A DNA stretch of 23,776 nucleotides from a virus (IMGVR_UViG_3300028612_001482:1-23776), one strand, 5' to 3'; positions 1-6,521 are shown, numbered from the stretch's first letter. Notes: a model not told the origin generated them from the sequence alone. Made by a program: numbers and translations.

Positions 1-100
1 TTACGTGAAGGCTCAATACCTTCGCGCCACCTGTACAATAAAATGAAATATTCTTTTTTTGTAAACGGGATAGCCAAACCAAAAGGAAGTAAAACCTTGG
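1..100. repeat. Inverted 100-bp duplicate of 1780-1879
   Basis: Bases 1-100 are a perfect reverse complement of 1780-1879, the junction between the helicase and RusA genes. Identity stops at base 101. The copy carries the last 14 helicase codons plus the first 19 RusA codons, then runs into unrelated DNA. It lies exactly at the window edge. A round 100-bp perfect match at a contig end is what an assembly k-mer overlap or an amplification chimera would give. A genuine recombination junction is also possible. Confidence 0.95.
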
Positions 101-150
101 CTCCCGTGAGAAGGTCCGATTTTTCGGGGGGAGGGGTCCTAAGTGCTTGA
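43..150 (+). pseudogene. 5' fragment of the RusA gene, duplicated and broken
   Basis: The ATG at 43 opens the same first 19 codons as the intact RusA gene (MKYSFF...KTL). The frame then departs from RusA and reaches a stop at 148-150, giving about 35 aa. The helicase stop TGA (44-46) overlaps this ATG just as in the intact copy. The fragment lacks all catalytic aspartates and cannot be active. After the break, residues APVRRSDF loosely resemble the intact VRVKSGRY. A diverged second RusA joined here is therefore possible, but an assembly artefact is at least as likely. Confidence 0.55.
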
Positions 151-397
151 TTTCATTCAGGATTCTTGGATGGGTGTGCGCTTGTGGCACACCTAGACCC
201 ATCTAGGCCCTAAGTCCTTGTAACCATTGACATCTTTATTGTTGCACTGTCGAACACTATAAGTACCCGTATTTATTGATGATTTAAGCCCTATTTTCGG
301 GTCCTTACAGCGTTGGCCTAAGTCCTTGATTTCATTCAATATTCCTAAATAGTGTCCCATTGTGAGACTAAATAAACGGATTTATCAAGGATTCAAG

Positions 398-437
398 CCA
401 AAACCCCCATTTACACCCCAAAACCCCCACTTGCACC
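398..437. repeat. Tandem 20-bp repeat, G-rich on the minus strand
   Basis: Two adjacent 20-bp units (398-417 and 418-437) differ at only two positions. On the plus strand they are runs of A and C. On the minus strand they give four G-runs (GGG, GGGGG, GGGG, GGGGG) with short linkers, which could form a G-quadruplex. The repeat lies downstream of the transglycosylase gene on the strand that would be transcribed. Confidence 0.7.
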
Positions 438-474
438 CACACGCACCTACATACACGCACATCTAGGGTGTGGT

Positions 475-545
475 GTTGCGTAGTGCAACGGGCCTGTTGC
501 GTAGTCGAACACGTCGCACAGGTGGTTGCTGTTGCATGGTGCAAC
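475..545. repeat. Cluster of three 15-bp palindromes
   Basis: Sites at 475-489 (GTTGCGTAGTGCAAC), 496-510 (GTTGCGTAGTCGAAC) and 531-545 (GTTGCATGGTGCAAC) start 21 and 35 bp apart. This is the densest non-coding cluster of the window-wide palindrome. It lies immediately downstream of the transglycosylase stop codon. Confidence 0.8.
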
Positions 546-547
546 AG

Positions 548-1069
548 CTAGGGCAGCAAGGTATTCTCGTATTGAGCGAAGTCCATGGCCAGATTATCCA
601 CCTGGACACTGAGCCTTGCACGGCGTTTCATTATCGAACGGGCATACCTTCGGCTTCGTGTGTTGCAAACCCAACCCGCGTTGTAGTGACAAAGATAAGT
701 CTTCGGGTATAGCGCGATCCATTTCTTTAGAGCGAGTATCCCTGCCCTCACCCAATTGCAAACACCCGTTTCATTATCGCACACCTCACAATTGCGCTCT
801 CCTTTGGGGCAAGCATAGCGGGGCATCACTTGCATAGGTCCAAGCTCTCCCCTCTTCCCCTTGATGTCATCCCTCATTCTGGATTCTTGCAATGCAACAC
901 TCACCGCAAGCGAGGGTGAGACATTAAGCTCTTCGGCTTGGTGTGCTACTGCGGTACACACCGCGAGTCGGTCGGTGTACGTCTTCCCTAGCTCTTTGGT
1001 GTATGAGACGCTCCCGCTTAATGGGAACAGCTCGGTTAATGCAACGATACAAAGCAAGGTGTTATACAT
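548..1069 (-). CDS. Secreted lytic transglycosylase (SLT family)
   Basis: This 173-aa protein is predicted to cleave peptidoglycan glycan strands. It starts with a hydrophobic stretch resembling a signal peptide (residues 1-22), so it should act outside the membrane. SLT/lysozyme-fold signatures are visible. Residues 60-64 read LQESR, with E62 as the likely catalytic glutamate. GPMQVMP follows at about 77-83, and a HYNAG motif lies near residue 128. Six cysteines in the mature part suggest disulfides. The ATG at 1069 is preceded by an AGGAT-like ribosome site. The gene is the last of the left minus-strand group, and a strong terminator lies only 30 bp upstream of its start. Expression therefore needs readthrough, antitermination or a promoter I cannot see. 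It could aid host lysis or be a virion-borne wall hydrolase. The family call is firm; the role is inferred. Confidence 0.85.
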   Translation of the reverse strand: MYNTLLCIVALTELFPLSGSVSYTKELGKTYTDRLAVCTAVAHQAEELNVSPSLAVSVALQESRMRDDIKGKRGELGPMQVMPRYACPKGERNCEVCDNETGVCNWVRAGILALKKWIALYPKTYLCHYNAGWVCNTRSRRYARSIMKRRARLSVQVDNLAMDFAQYENTLLP

Positions 1070-1098
1070 TATTTCTATCCTGTTCTATTGTGGGACAT

Positions 1099-1140
1099 AA
1101 AAAAACCTCGCAGTCAGAAGGGGTTCACGACTGCGAGGTT
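1099..1140 (-). terminator. Intrinsic terminator of the left early operon
   Basis: On the minus strand a perfect 12-bp stem (AACCTCGCAGTC at 1104-1115 pairing with 1129-1140) with a 13-nt loop is followed by a run of seven T (1105-1099). It lies downstream of the small gene ending at 1195 and just upstream of the transglycosylase start, so it could act as an attenuator for that gene. Confidence 0.85.
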
Positions 1141-1194
1141 AGATCATCGAGGCATTAGGAGACACCAAATACGATGAATGACAAGAGGACGATA

Positions 1195-1443
1195 CTAGTC
1201 CGACCCTTTATAGTCAAGGCATAGTTTGATCGGTGTTTCACTATCGAACGTCGTATGTAAGCGTTCCCCTCTCGCGTTTACGCTGATCTGTAATGCAACA
1301 ACACAAACACTCCCATCCTTCCACCTCCAAGCTACTCGGCATCGACTCGGGTAGCCGCCTACACCAAGGTTAATAAAGACAACCTTCCCCGGTTGAACTT
1401 CTCCAAGCGTTTTAGGGTTCATTGGATATTTGATACTCTTCAT
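1195..1443 (-). CDS. Small hypothetical phage protein
   Basis: This 82-aa protein is not recognised. It has a run of short hydrophobic segments (KVVFINLGVGG, SVCVVALQIS) consistent with a small beta-rich fold, and no membrane segment. The ATG at 1443 has an AGGA ribosome site about 4 nt upstream. A second ATG at 1422 is possible. The start overlaps the end of the RusA gene by 32 bp, which suggests translational coupling. It is the last gene before the terminator. The position next to RusA suggests a replication or recombination accessory role, but nothing in the sequence proves it. Confidence 0.7.
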   Translation of the reverse strand: MKSIKYPMNPKTLGEVQPGKVVFINLGVGGYPSRCRVAWRWKDGSVCVVALQISVNARGERLHTTFDSETPIKLCLDYKGSD

Positions 1444-1837
1444 ATGTTCCTACCTGTATAAAGCAACCCTGGGCATTTGTATCCTTTGCGTAGACTTTCC
1501 TCCCAAGGACGACTACAACTTGAGAATCATCAAAAAAGGCAATGTTCGATAGTGCATCATTCACACCCCTGATGAGTTTGTCTAGGTCGGGACGAACGCA
1601 GGGTAGTTCTCTTTTCATCCTCTTCGGTTTCCTCATGTAGAACGTAAGGTAAAGCTGTATAGGCCCCCCCATAGGTTCGCTGAAGGTTTGCGACGCTTGA
1701 AGGCTAACCGCTTTCATCCAGTCCTTTAATGGGACACCCGCGCTTTCACGCATGGTGTACCTCCCGGACTTTACACGCACCAAGGTTTTACTTCCTTTTG
1801 GTTTGGCTATCCCGTTTACAAAAAAAGAATATTTCAT
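1412..1837 (-). CDS. rusA: RusA-type Holliday junction resolvase
   Basis: This 141-aa protein should cut four-way DNA junctions during phage recombination and replication. It starts with a typical N-terminus (MKYSFFVNGIAKPKGS). It has the RusA core PDLDKL (D84, D86), then NDALSNIAFFDD (D103/D104). These match the metal-binding aspartates of the family (D70, D72 and D91 in E. coli RusA). The length is normal. The frame stays open upstream to 1915, but the ATG at 1837 forms an ATGA overlap with the helicase stop, which argues for this start and for coupled translation. A truncated inverted copy of the first 19 codons lies at the left edge of the window. Confidence 0.9.
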   Translation of the reverse strand: MKYSFFVNGIAKPKGSKTLVRVKSGRYTMRESAGVPLKDWMKAVSLQASQTFSEPMGGPIQLYLTFYMRKPKRMKRELPCVRPDLDKLIRGVNDALSNIAFFDDSQVVVVLGRKVYAKDTNAQGCFIQVGTYEEYQISNEP

Positions 1838-1879
1838 TTTATTGTACAGGTGGCGCGAAGGTATTGAGCCTTCACGTAA
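1780..1879. repeat. Internal copy of the 100-bp inverted duplication
   Basis: This is the intact copy, spanning the helicase/RusA junction. The inverted copy is at 1-100. The two are separated by about 1.7 kb in opposite orientation. Confidence 0.95.
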
Positions 1880-3126
1880 CCCCTCCTCCCTTGAAAGTTT
1901 TTCAGAATAATGCATTTCAGTTCCTCGCTCTCCGGTGATTCACTATGCAACGCTATGATCAGTTTCCCCACCTGTTCGATAGTGCCACTACCTCGAAGGT
2001 CGTTAAGTTTTGGTTCGACGCCTTGAGTTTCGCGTTTCAGTTGCGATAGGACGATCAACGCTATATCTTCCTGCGCGGCTAGTGTTGCAAGGTCGCACAT
2101 GTTCCTGGAGAGGTGCTCATGCGTTGCGCTGTGTTTGTCGTACCCCGGCATTAACTGTAGGTAGTCGATAATGACCAGGCGCGTGTTCATCTCTTTTTTG
2201 TTTGCTCTGAAGCTACGCGCTATGTGTTCCGTTGTAAGACCGTGCGCGTTTTCAACTTTTATTCGATCCAGTGCTGCGACCTTCATTGATCGAATTTTGA
2301 GCAAGTCGTCGTCGTTCAGTTTCCTTTGAACGATTCGCGATAGATCGTTATCAGAACGTAGAGCGATCATCCGTTGCGAGAATGAGCGAGGTCCGTCCTC
2401 GTAGGAGAACAAGTGAACCCCTATGTTCGATAGTGCAACATTGTTTGCAATGTTCAAGGCAAGGGTAGATTTGCCTTCGCCTGGACGTGCCGCGATAACA
2501 GTCGGGACGCCTATCGGGATTCCCCCTATTTGCCGATCTAATACTTCGATCCCTGTTGGGATTCCAATCATGGGACGCTCACCATTTTTACAGGCTTCGA
2601 TGAAATCAAAGATCCGCCCGACCTCCTCCTTCACGTTTTCCTTCATGTTCCCGTTTTCAGGTGGGCGTTCCATTATCGAACTGAGAGTCTTGATCAGTGT
2701 ATCGGCTATCTCTTCGCCCTCATGCATCCCGGAACGAATAGATCGATCTGCGTCTTGAATGGCGAACGCTATCAATCTGTTTCTCCGCAGAGTGTCTAGC
2801 TCTTTGACGTTGTTATAAAACGTCTCACCAATCGCGGGGTAGTATTCCGTCAGCGCAACCAGACCGCCGATACAGTCTAGCTTGCTTTCCTTTTCTAGCT
2901 CCGCTGCGATTTGGTGGATGTTGTGTAGATCGTCCTTATCTCTCAAGTGTTCCCTAATCGAACGGATAGCTTGGAACACCGTCTTCGATCTCGGGATGTT
3001 GAAAAGGCTATCGGTTAACGGCGTGTGATCTAAAATCGAAGGTTCGCATATGAGCCTCCCCACTACCAAATTCTCCAGTTGTTCATTCTGCAACATTGCA
3101 AACATTGCGTCCCCCTTTTTTGTCAT
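1834..3126 (-). CDS. dnaB: Replicative DNA helicase, DnaB-like
   Basis: This 430-aa ATPase should unwind the phage replication fork. The N-terminal 110 residues fit the DnaB helical domain. The RecA-like C-terminal domain shows Walker A (ARPGEGKST, 213-221), Walker B (VIIDYLQL, 318-325), LSQLKR (360-365) and the family hallmark DLRGSGTIEQ (376-385). The length is typical. The ATG at 3126 follows an AAGGGA site and lies 3 nt after the stop of the upstream replication gene. A second ATG at 3105 follows a G-rich run and is an alternative. The gene ends in an ATGA overlap with RusA. It lies directly after the probable initiator/loader, the usual phage replication order. Confidence 0.95.
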   Translation of the reverse strand: MTKKGDAMFAMLQNEQLENLVVGRLICEPSILDHTPLTDSLFNIPRSKTVFQAIRSIREHLRDKDDLHNIHQIAAELEKESKLDCIGGLVALTEYYPAIGETFYNNVKELDTLRRNRLIAFAIQDADRSIRSGMHEGEEIADTLIKTLSSIMERPPENGNMKENVKEEVGRIFDFIEACKNGERPMIGIPTGIEVLDRQIGGIPIGVPTVIAARPGEGKSTLALNIANNVALSNIGVHLFSYEDGPRSFSQRMIALRSDNDLSRIVQRKLNDDDLLKIRSMKVAALDRIKVENAHGLTTEHIARSFRANKKEMNTRLVIIDYLQLMPGYDKHSATHEHLSRNMCDLATLAAQEDIALIVLSQLKRETQGVEPKLNDLRGSGTIEQVGKLIIALHSESPESEELKCIILKNFQGRRGYVKAQYLRATCTIK

Positions 3127-3129
3127 TCA

Positions 3130-3990
3130 TTAAATTCCCTTAAGCTCCGGGAGTTCATTTTTAGATGTTCGACTATAGAACGCCTTCGCTTCGTCAAGCC
3201 GCGCCCCGAAATTCTCAAGGTTTAAAAGTGTCTTCGGCTTTAAGTGTTTCCGATAATCCCCCGACCAAGTATCGGAGCAATAACTTATCACGAGCACAAT
3301 GTCAGCTAGTGTTTTCTGTTCGTGGATCAAATCGCAGATCAGATCTAAAGAGTATTTTTTAGGTTCCCACGTCTTCCCCGTCTTTTCGCTGAGGTGTTGC
3401 ATTATGGGTAGTGACATGGCTCGCGCCAAATCAAGCTCCGCCTTCACACGACGTTTCCGGGCAACCCTTTTAAGTTTCATCTTACTATTATCTTCTGTTA
3501 CTGCTACTGCTTCTGTATCGGAGGTCCCATCCGGCATGGCACCCACAAAGGCATCCCGCATTCCATCCGACATGCCATCCAGGGTGCCATAAATCCCTTT
3601 TAATATCTGTTCCTTAAGCGAACACTCGGGTATGTCATCCCATGCCTTCGCCCATGCTATAAGCTGTCCCGGAGAGGTGGGTCGGTTATGTCTTAAGGCG
3701 TTAGGCAAATACATCAAAGGTGCATCAATCGATGCAACTAAACTGCCATCCTCGATGAGTCTCTTAATGGCACAGTCGATGCCATCCCGAATGCCATCCT
3801 CGGTGTCACCCTCGATGGCGTTGGCGTTAGTCATAGCGGCGAGTATCTCCTCGCGACACCCGATGATTACGCCTGGGATGATGTGTGAGTGTCTCCCTGT
3901 TATGAGATAGAAGAAGGTCATCTTTGTTTGGATGTTCCATTGTAAGAATTTCCGATCTGCCCATATTTTCGTTTGAATCTTGCGGTACAC
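3130..3990 (-). CDS. Phage replication initiator / helicase-recruiting protein
   Basis: This 286-aa protein probably recognises the phage origin and recruits the helicase encoded next to it. The N-terminus (MYRKIQTKIWADRKFLQW, then HIIPGVI) resembles the winged-helix domain of phage replisome organisers. The last 90 residues (ending in KHLKPKTLLNLENFGARL) resemble the conserved phage C-terminal domain of replication proteins. The middle (about 65-160) is acidic and low-complexity, rich in DG pairs, and is encoded by iteron-like repeats. The start is GTG at 3990, supported by an AAGGGG site 7 nt upstream. No ATG is available nearby. The order repressor - initiator - helicase is common in temperate phages. 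The family call rests on motif resemblance only. Confidence 0.75.
   Translation of the reverse strand: MYRKIQTKIWADRKFLQWNIQTKMTFFYLITGRHSHIIPGVIIGCREEILAAMTNANAIEGDTEDGIRDGIDCAIKRLIEDGSLVASIDAPLMYLPNALRHNRPTSPGQLIAWAKAWDDIPECSLKEQILKGIYGTLDGMSDGMRDAFVGAMPDGTSDTEAVAVTEDNSKMKLKRVARKRRVKAELDLARAMSLPIMQHLSEKTGKTWEPKKYSLDLICDLIHEQKTLADIVLVISYCSDTWSGDYRKHLKPKTLLNLENFGARLDEAKAFYSRTSKNELPELKGI
3524..3594. repeat. Iteron-like repeats inside the initiator gene, block 1
   Basis: Several spaced copies of CCATCCSGMATG-like units occur here (CCCATCCGGCATG, CATCCCGCATTCC, CCATCCGACATG). The stretch ATTCCATCCGACATGCCATC continues into AGGGTGCCA and matches block 2 closely. Repeats inside an initiator gene are typical of lambda-O-type origins. 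Codon repetition in a low-complexity linker could give the same pattern. Confidence 0.5.
3765..3825. repeat. Iteron-like repeats inside the initiator gene, block 2
   Basis: The unit ATGCCATCCCGAATGCCATC followed by CTCGGTGTCA matches block 1 over about 30 bp with few changes. The direct orientation and the location about 220 bp from block 1 fit a candidate origin region. Confidence 0.45.
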
Positions 3991-4008
3991 GCTGTTTCCC
4001 CTTCTGTT

Positions 4009-4209
4009 CTATTCTGCAACACCTGAGTCCCATGATTCCCAAGGTATTCTCCCCTTGGTTACACGTTCGATTTTCTTTGCTAATCGTTTCGAAGGGGATC
4101 GGTCCCCCCGGATTATCATATGTAGATAACCCGCTGTTATCTCGCATTTATAAGCTAGGTATTCTAGCGAGTTACCGTCGCACCACTGTTTCAGCCGGTG
4201 TTTATTCAT
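4009..4209 (-). CDS. Small Cro/C1-type helix-turn-helix regulator
   Basis: This 66-aa protein is a probable DNA-binding repressor. Residues about 14-50 (LEYLAYKCEITAGYLHMIIR) fit the Cro/C1 or YdaS-like HTH pattern, with a conserved GDRSPSKRLAKKIE tail. It consists of little more than this domain, so it is more Cro-like than a full CI repressor. The ATG at 4209 is chosen because a strong GGAGG site lies 4 nt upstream; an in-frame start further up lacks one. It is the first gene of the leftward early operon and faces the rightward operon. An operator-like palindrome lies between them, so it likely controls one or both promoters. No integrase or second repressor is visible. Confidence 0.8.
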   Translation of the reverse strand: MNKHRLKQWCDGNSLEYLAYKCEITAGYLHMIIRGDRSPSKRLAKKIERVTKGRIPWESWDSGVAE

Positions 4210-4224
4210 TGGACCTCCATTCAC

Positions 4225-4244
4225 TGTCACACACAAGTGTTACA
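4225..4244. promoter_or_regulatory. Operator-like palindrome between divergent operons
   Basis: Bases 4225-4244 read TGTCACAC-ACAA-GTGTTACA, an inverted repeat matching at 7 of 8 positions. It lies in the 46-bp gap between the HTH regulator and the nuclease gene, so it is the natural operator for that regulator. Its sequence is unrelated to the dispersed 15-bp palindrome. Confidence 0.6.
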
Positions 4245-4245
4245 C

Positions 4246-4273
4246 AGAGTACAGAATGCGAAAAGAAAAGCAA
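4246..4273 (-). promoter_or_regulatory. Candidate leftward early promoter
   Basis: On the minus strand TTGCTT (4273-4268) and TACTCT (4251-4246) are separated by 16 bp and resemble sigma-70 -35 and -10 boxes. Initiation would fall near 4239, inside the operator-like palindrome, consistent with autorepression. The boxes are imperfect. Confidence 0.35.
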
Positions 4274-5242
4274 GTGATCACGTCATCGAGAATAAAAGAT
4301 TTCCGTCGGTGCTTACGGAGGCATTTCTATAACTACATATTGGGTATCGATAATAGAACAGCAGATCGTCGCGCCTTGGATTTTGGGACGTTCTGTCATG
4401 CTATGCTCGAAGAACTTTGGGGCGGGAAAACATGGGAGGAGGTGCAGGCGCTAACTCTCACGACGGGATCGATGAACGATTACGCTATAGCTTCAGGCCG
4501 TGTTCTATGCCTTAACTATTCCGGTTTTTGGGATCAGAGCGAATGGGAGACTGTGGCTACGGAATTACAATTCGATCTACCCTTGCGTAATCCTCAGACG
4601 CTCGCAACGTCTCGGACCTATCGCCTTAGCGGTAAGATTGACGCTATAGCTATAAACAGGCGTACGGGCAAGTGTTGGATAATAGAACACAAGACTTCGA
4701 GCATGGACATCTCCCCTGGGAGCCCGTATTGGCAACGGCTATTTCTCGATGAGCAGATCTCGACTTATATCTACGCGGGAAAAGAGCTAGGCTTCAACCC
4801 TGTCGGGTGTATCTACGACGTTCTGAGAAAACCATCCATAAAACCACTTCAGGCGACACCTGTTGAAAACAGGAAATACGATAAAAACAACAAGCTATAC
4901 AAGAATCATCGGTTGCGTAATGAAACACCCGTCGAATACGCAGATAGGTTCGCCGCTGAGATAGCGAAAAACCCAAATAAGTATTTTTCTCGTGGGGAGA
5001 TAACCAGATCAGAAAAAGACCTTTTCAATTTCCAGCGATCAGTTTGGAACGTCTCGCAGGAGATGTTGCATAATGCACGTAAGGACATCCATACTAAGAA
5101 CTCGGAGGCTTGCTTCAAATACAACACCCCTTGCAAATTCTTCGATCTCTGTTGTGAATCATCCAACCTGGCAGATTCGCGATGGGTTAAAAAAGAACGG
5201 ATACACTCAGAACTAGGAGACAGCAATGAAAGTAAGACTTAA
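4256..5242 (+). CDS. RecB/Cas4-like Fe-S PD-(D/E)XK nuclease
   Basis: This 328-aa protein is a probable DNA exonuclease for phage recombination. It has the RecB/Cas4-type architecture. An N-terminal SSRIKDFRRC (C19) is followed by FGTFCHAMLEELW with H48. The core GKIDAI (D129) and WIIEHKT (E144, K146) form the PD-(D/E)XK active site, followed by a QISTY motif (Q167). Near the C-terminus C286, C293 and C299 (C-x6-C-x5-C) can combine with C19 to bind a 4Fe-4S cluster, as in AddB and Cas4. The ribosome site is weak (AGAG). The gene opens the rightward early operon and overlaps the next gene by 17 bp. The downstream Sak4-like ATPase and SSB support an end-resection/annealing module. No other CRISPR-associated genes are present, so I do not call it Cas4. 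Confidence 0.85.
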   Translation: MRKEKQVITSSRIKDFRRCLRRHFYNYILGIDNRTADRRALDFGTFCHAMLEELWGGKTWEEVQALTLTTGSMNDYAIASGRVLCLNYSGFWDQSEWETVATELQFDLPLRNPQTLATSRTYRLSGKIDAIAINRRTGKCWIIEHKTSSMDISPGSPYWQRLFLDEQISTYIYAGKELGFNPVGCIYDVLRKPSIKPLQATPVENRKYDKNNKLYKNHRLRNETPVEYADRFAAEIAKNPNKYFSRGEITRSEKDLFNFQRSVWNVSQEMLHNARKDIHTKNSEACFKYNTPCKFFDLCCESSNLADSRWVKKERIHSELGDSNESKT

Positions 5243-6014
5243 GGAATTAAAGAAACAAAAACTAGACACTAAACCAAGGGTGTTGCTTTATGGAACAGAG
5301 GGAGTTGGGAAATCAACCCTAGCAAGTGGGAGCGGGAATCCGATTTTCCTTGATTTAGAAGGAGGAACCTCGCAGCTTTCTATCGCTCGCTACCCGTTTC
5401 CTAATGGGACACCTGAAAAGTTCTCTGAAGTGATCGACGCAGTAAGTGACATCTACGCGCAAAAACATGATTACACCACTTTGGTGATTGATACTATTGA
5501 TCGCCTGGAGGGGCTGATTTGGGATCATGTTTGCCTGAAGGCTTCGGCGCATGGAAAGCGAATCGAAAATATTGAGGCTTTCGGATACGGCAAGGGCTAC
5601 GTCCTGTCTTTACAAGAGACAAAAAACTTTTGCACGACACTTGAGGGGCTGCGTAGCAAGGGAATGACTGTTGTTCTATTAGGGCACAGCATGATTCGCA
5701 ACTTCAAAAACCCGGAGGGTGACGACTATGATCGGTTCTGTTTACGGCTTCACGATAAGAGCGCTTCGTATTTGAAAGAATGGAGCGATGTCGTCGCGTT
5801 CATGCGTTTTGAATCCGGGGCAAGTAAGCTCCCAGGAGAGAACCGTGCCAAAGGTTACAGCACAGGGAAAAGATTTGTTCACTTGCAGCGAACAGCGGCT
5901 TATGATGCGAAGTCTCGTTATGAAACACAGGATTCAATTGAGATCAAAGGTCCAGAGGACTGGCGGCGATTATGCTATGGCGACAATAAAAAAGCTACCG
6001 ACACCCCGTTCTAA
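5226..6014 (+). CDS. Sak4-like RecA-fold ATPase, single-strand annealing
   Basis: This 262-aa P-loop protein resembles the phage AAA_24/Sak4 group, which promotes single-strand annealing and recombination together with an SSB. Walker A is GTEGVGKST (23-31), Walker B is TLVIDT (85-90), and GMTVVLLGHS around 146-155 fits the sensor strand. The C-terminal region is basic and ends in DTPF. The ATG at 5226 has an AGGAG site 6 nt upstream and lies inside the end of the nuclease gene. Nuclease, annealing ATPase and SSB in one operon form a typical phage recombination set. A general phage nucleotide-binding protein is the alternative description. Confidence 0.85.
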   Translation: MKVRLKELKKQKLDTKPRVLLYGTEGVGKSTLASGSGNPIFLDLEGGTSQLSIARYPFPNGTPEKFSEVIDAVSDIYAQKHDYTTLVIDTIDRLEGLIWDHVCLKASAHGKRIENIEAFGYGKGYVLSLQETKNFCTTLEGLRSKGMTVVLLGHSMIRNFKNPEGDDYDRFCLRLHDKSASYLKEWSDVVAFMRFESGASKLPGENRAKGYSTGKRFVHLQRTAAYDAKSRYETQDSIEIKGPEDWRRLCYGDNKKATDTPF

Positions 6015-6041
6015 TACGCAACACTACCAAGGAGAAAAAAG

Positions 6042-6503
6042 ATGATACCAGCCGGATACTATCAAGCAAAATGTACAGAGACGCAATGGTGTTTCTCTTC
6101 AAAGGGAACCAAGTCAATCGCCTGTTTGTTTGAACTTTTTATCGACGCGGATGTTCCAGAGAAGAACACAACGATTACATGGTACGGATACTTTACCGAC
6201 AAGACGTGGGAGAGAACCTGCGAGAGTCTGATGCATATGGGTTGGAGCGGTGACGATCTCAGCGAACTGGGTGAGCTAGAGCAGACCGTATCGCTTGACG
6301 TTGCGGAGGAGGAGTATGAGGGGCGTGTTAGAAACAAGGTACAATGGGTCAATCCCGTCGGGCGCAAGGGGATTAGCAATTCTAATCCTATGAGCGAGCA
6401 GGACATCCAGCAATTCGCCGCCCAAATGAAATCGCGATTAGGAAAACTGAGTGTTCCAAAGTCGAACAGCGGAGATTCGCCAGTGGACGATATACCTTTT
6501 TAG
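6042..6503 (+). CDS. Phage single-stranded DNA-binding protein (DUF669-like)
   Basis: This 153-aa protein probably coats single-stranded DNA during replication and annealing. The N-terminus (MIPAGYYQAKCTETQW) and the beta-rich middle resemble phage DUF669/SSB-like proteins. The C-terminus VDDIPF is the acidic, phenylalanine-ended tip used by SSBs to recruit partners. The ATG at 6042 follows a strong AAGGAG site at 7-nt spacing. Its position right after the Sak4-like gene supports the call, because these proteins work as pairs. The tail and context are the main evidence; the fold itself is inferred. Confidence 0.75.
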   Translation: MIPAGYYQAKCTETQWCFSSKGTKSIACLFELFIDADVPEKNTTITWYGYFTDKTWERTCESLMHMGWSGDDLSELGELEQTVSLDVAEEEYEGRVRNKVQWVNPVGRKGISNSNPMSEQDIQQFAAQMKSRLGKLSVPKSNSGDSPVDDIPF

Positions 6504-6521
6504 AAAATTATGGAGACATCA

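Larger units (their letters stand above)
101..547. other. Gene-free left region with layered repeats
   Basis: I see no convincing gene in this stretch. It holds three copies of CCTAAGTSCTTG (138, 209, 317). The copies at 138-170 and 317-349 match over most of 33 bp. Palindrome sites lie at 241-255 and 354-368, and each is followed by a related block (cgTATTTATTGATGATTTAAGCC-like, from 268 and 377). A short perfect hairpin occupies 192-207 (CCTAGA/TCTAGG, 4-nt loop). A 20-bp tandem repeat lies at 398-437 and three palindromes crowd into 475-545. It may be a regulatory, replication or packaging region. Confidence 0.6.

Noticed and set aside
470-712. Plus-strand open frame in the left region and across the transglycosylase end
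   Set aside because: It mostly lies opposite the transglycosylase gene, is rich in Arg/Cys/Gly, crosses the palindrome cluster, and has no ribosome site.
1834-1915. A longer RusA start at 1915
   Set aside because: It would bury the N-terminus in 26 residues read out of frame from the helicase end. The ATG at 1837 gives the family-typical N-terminus and an ATGA junction.
4256-5242. Cas4 of a CRISPR system
   Set aside because: The domain layout is Cas4-like, but no cas1, cas2 or effector genes and no CRISPR array are visible. The phage recombination context explains it better.
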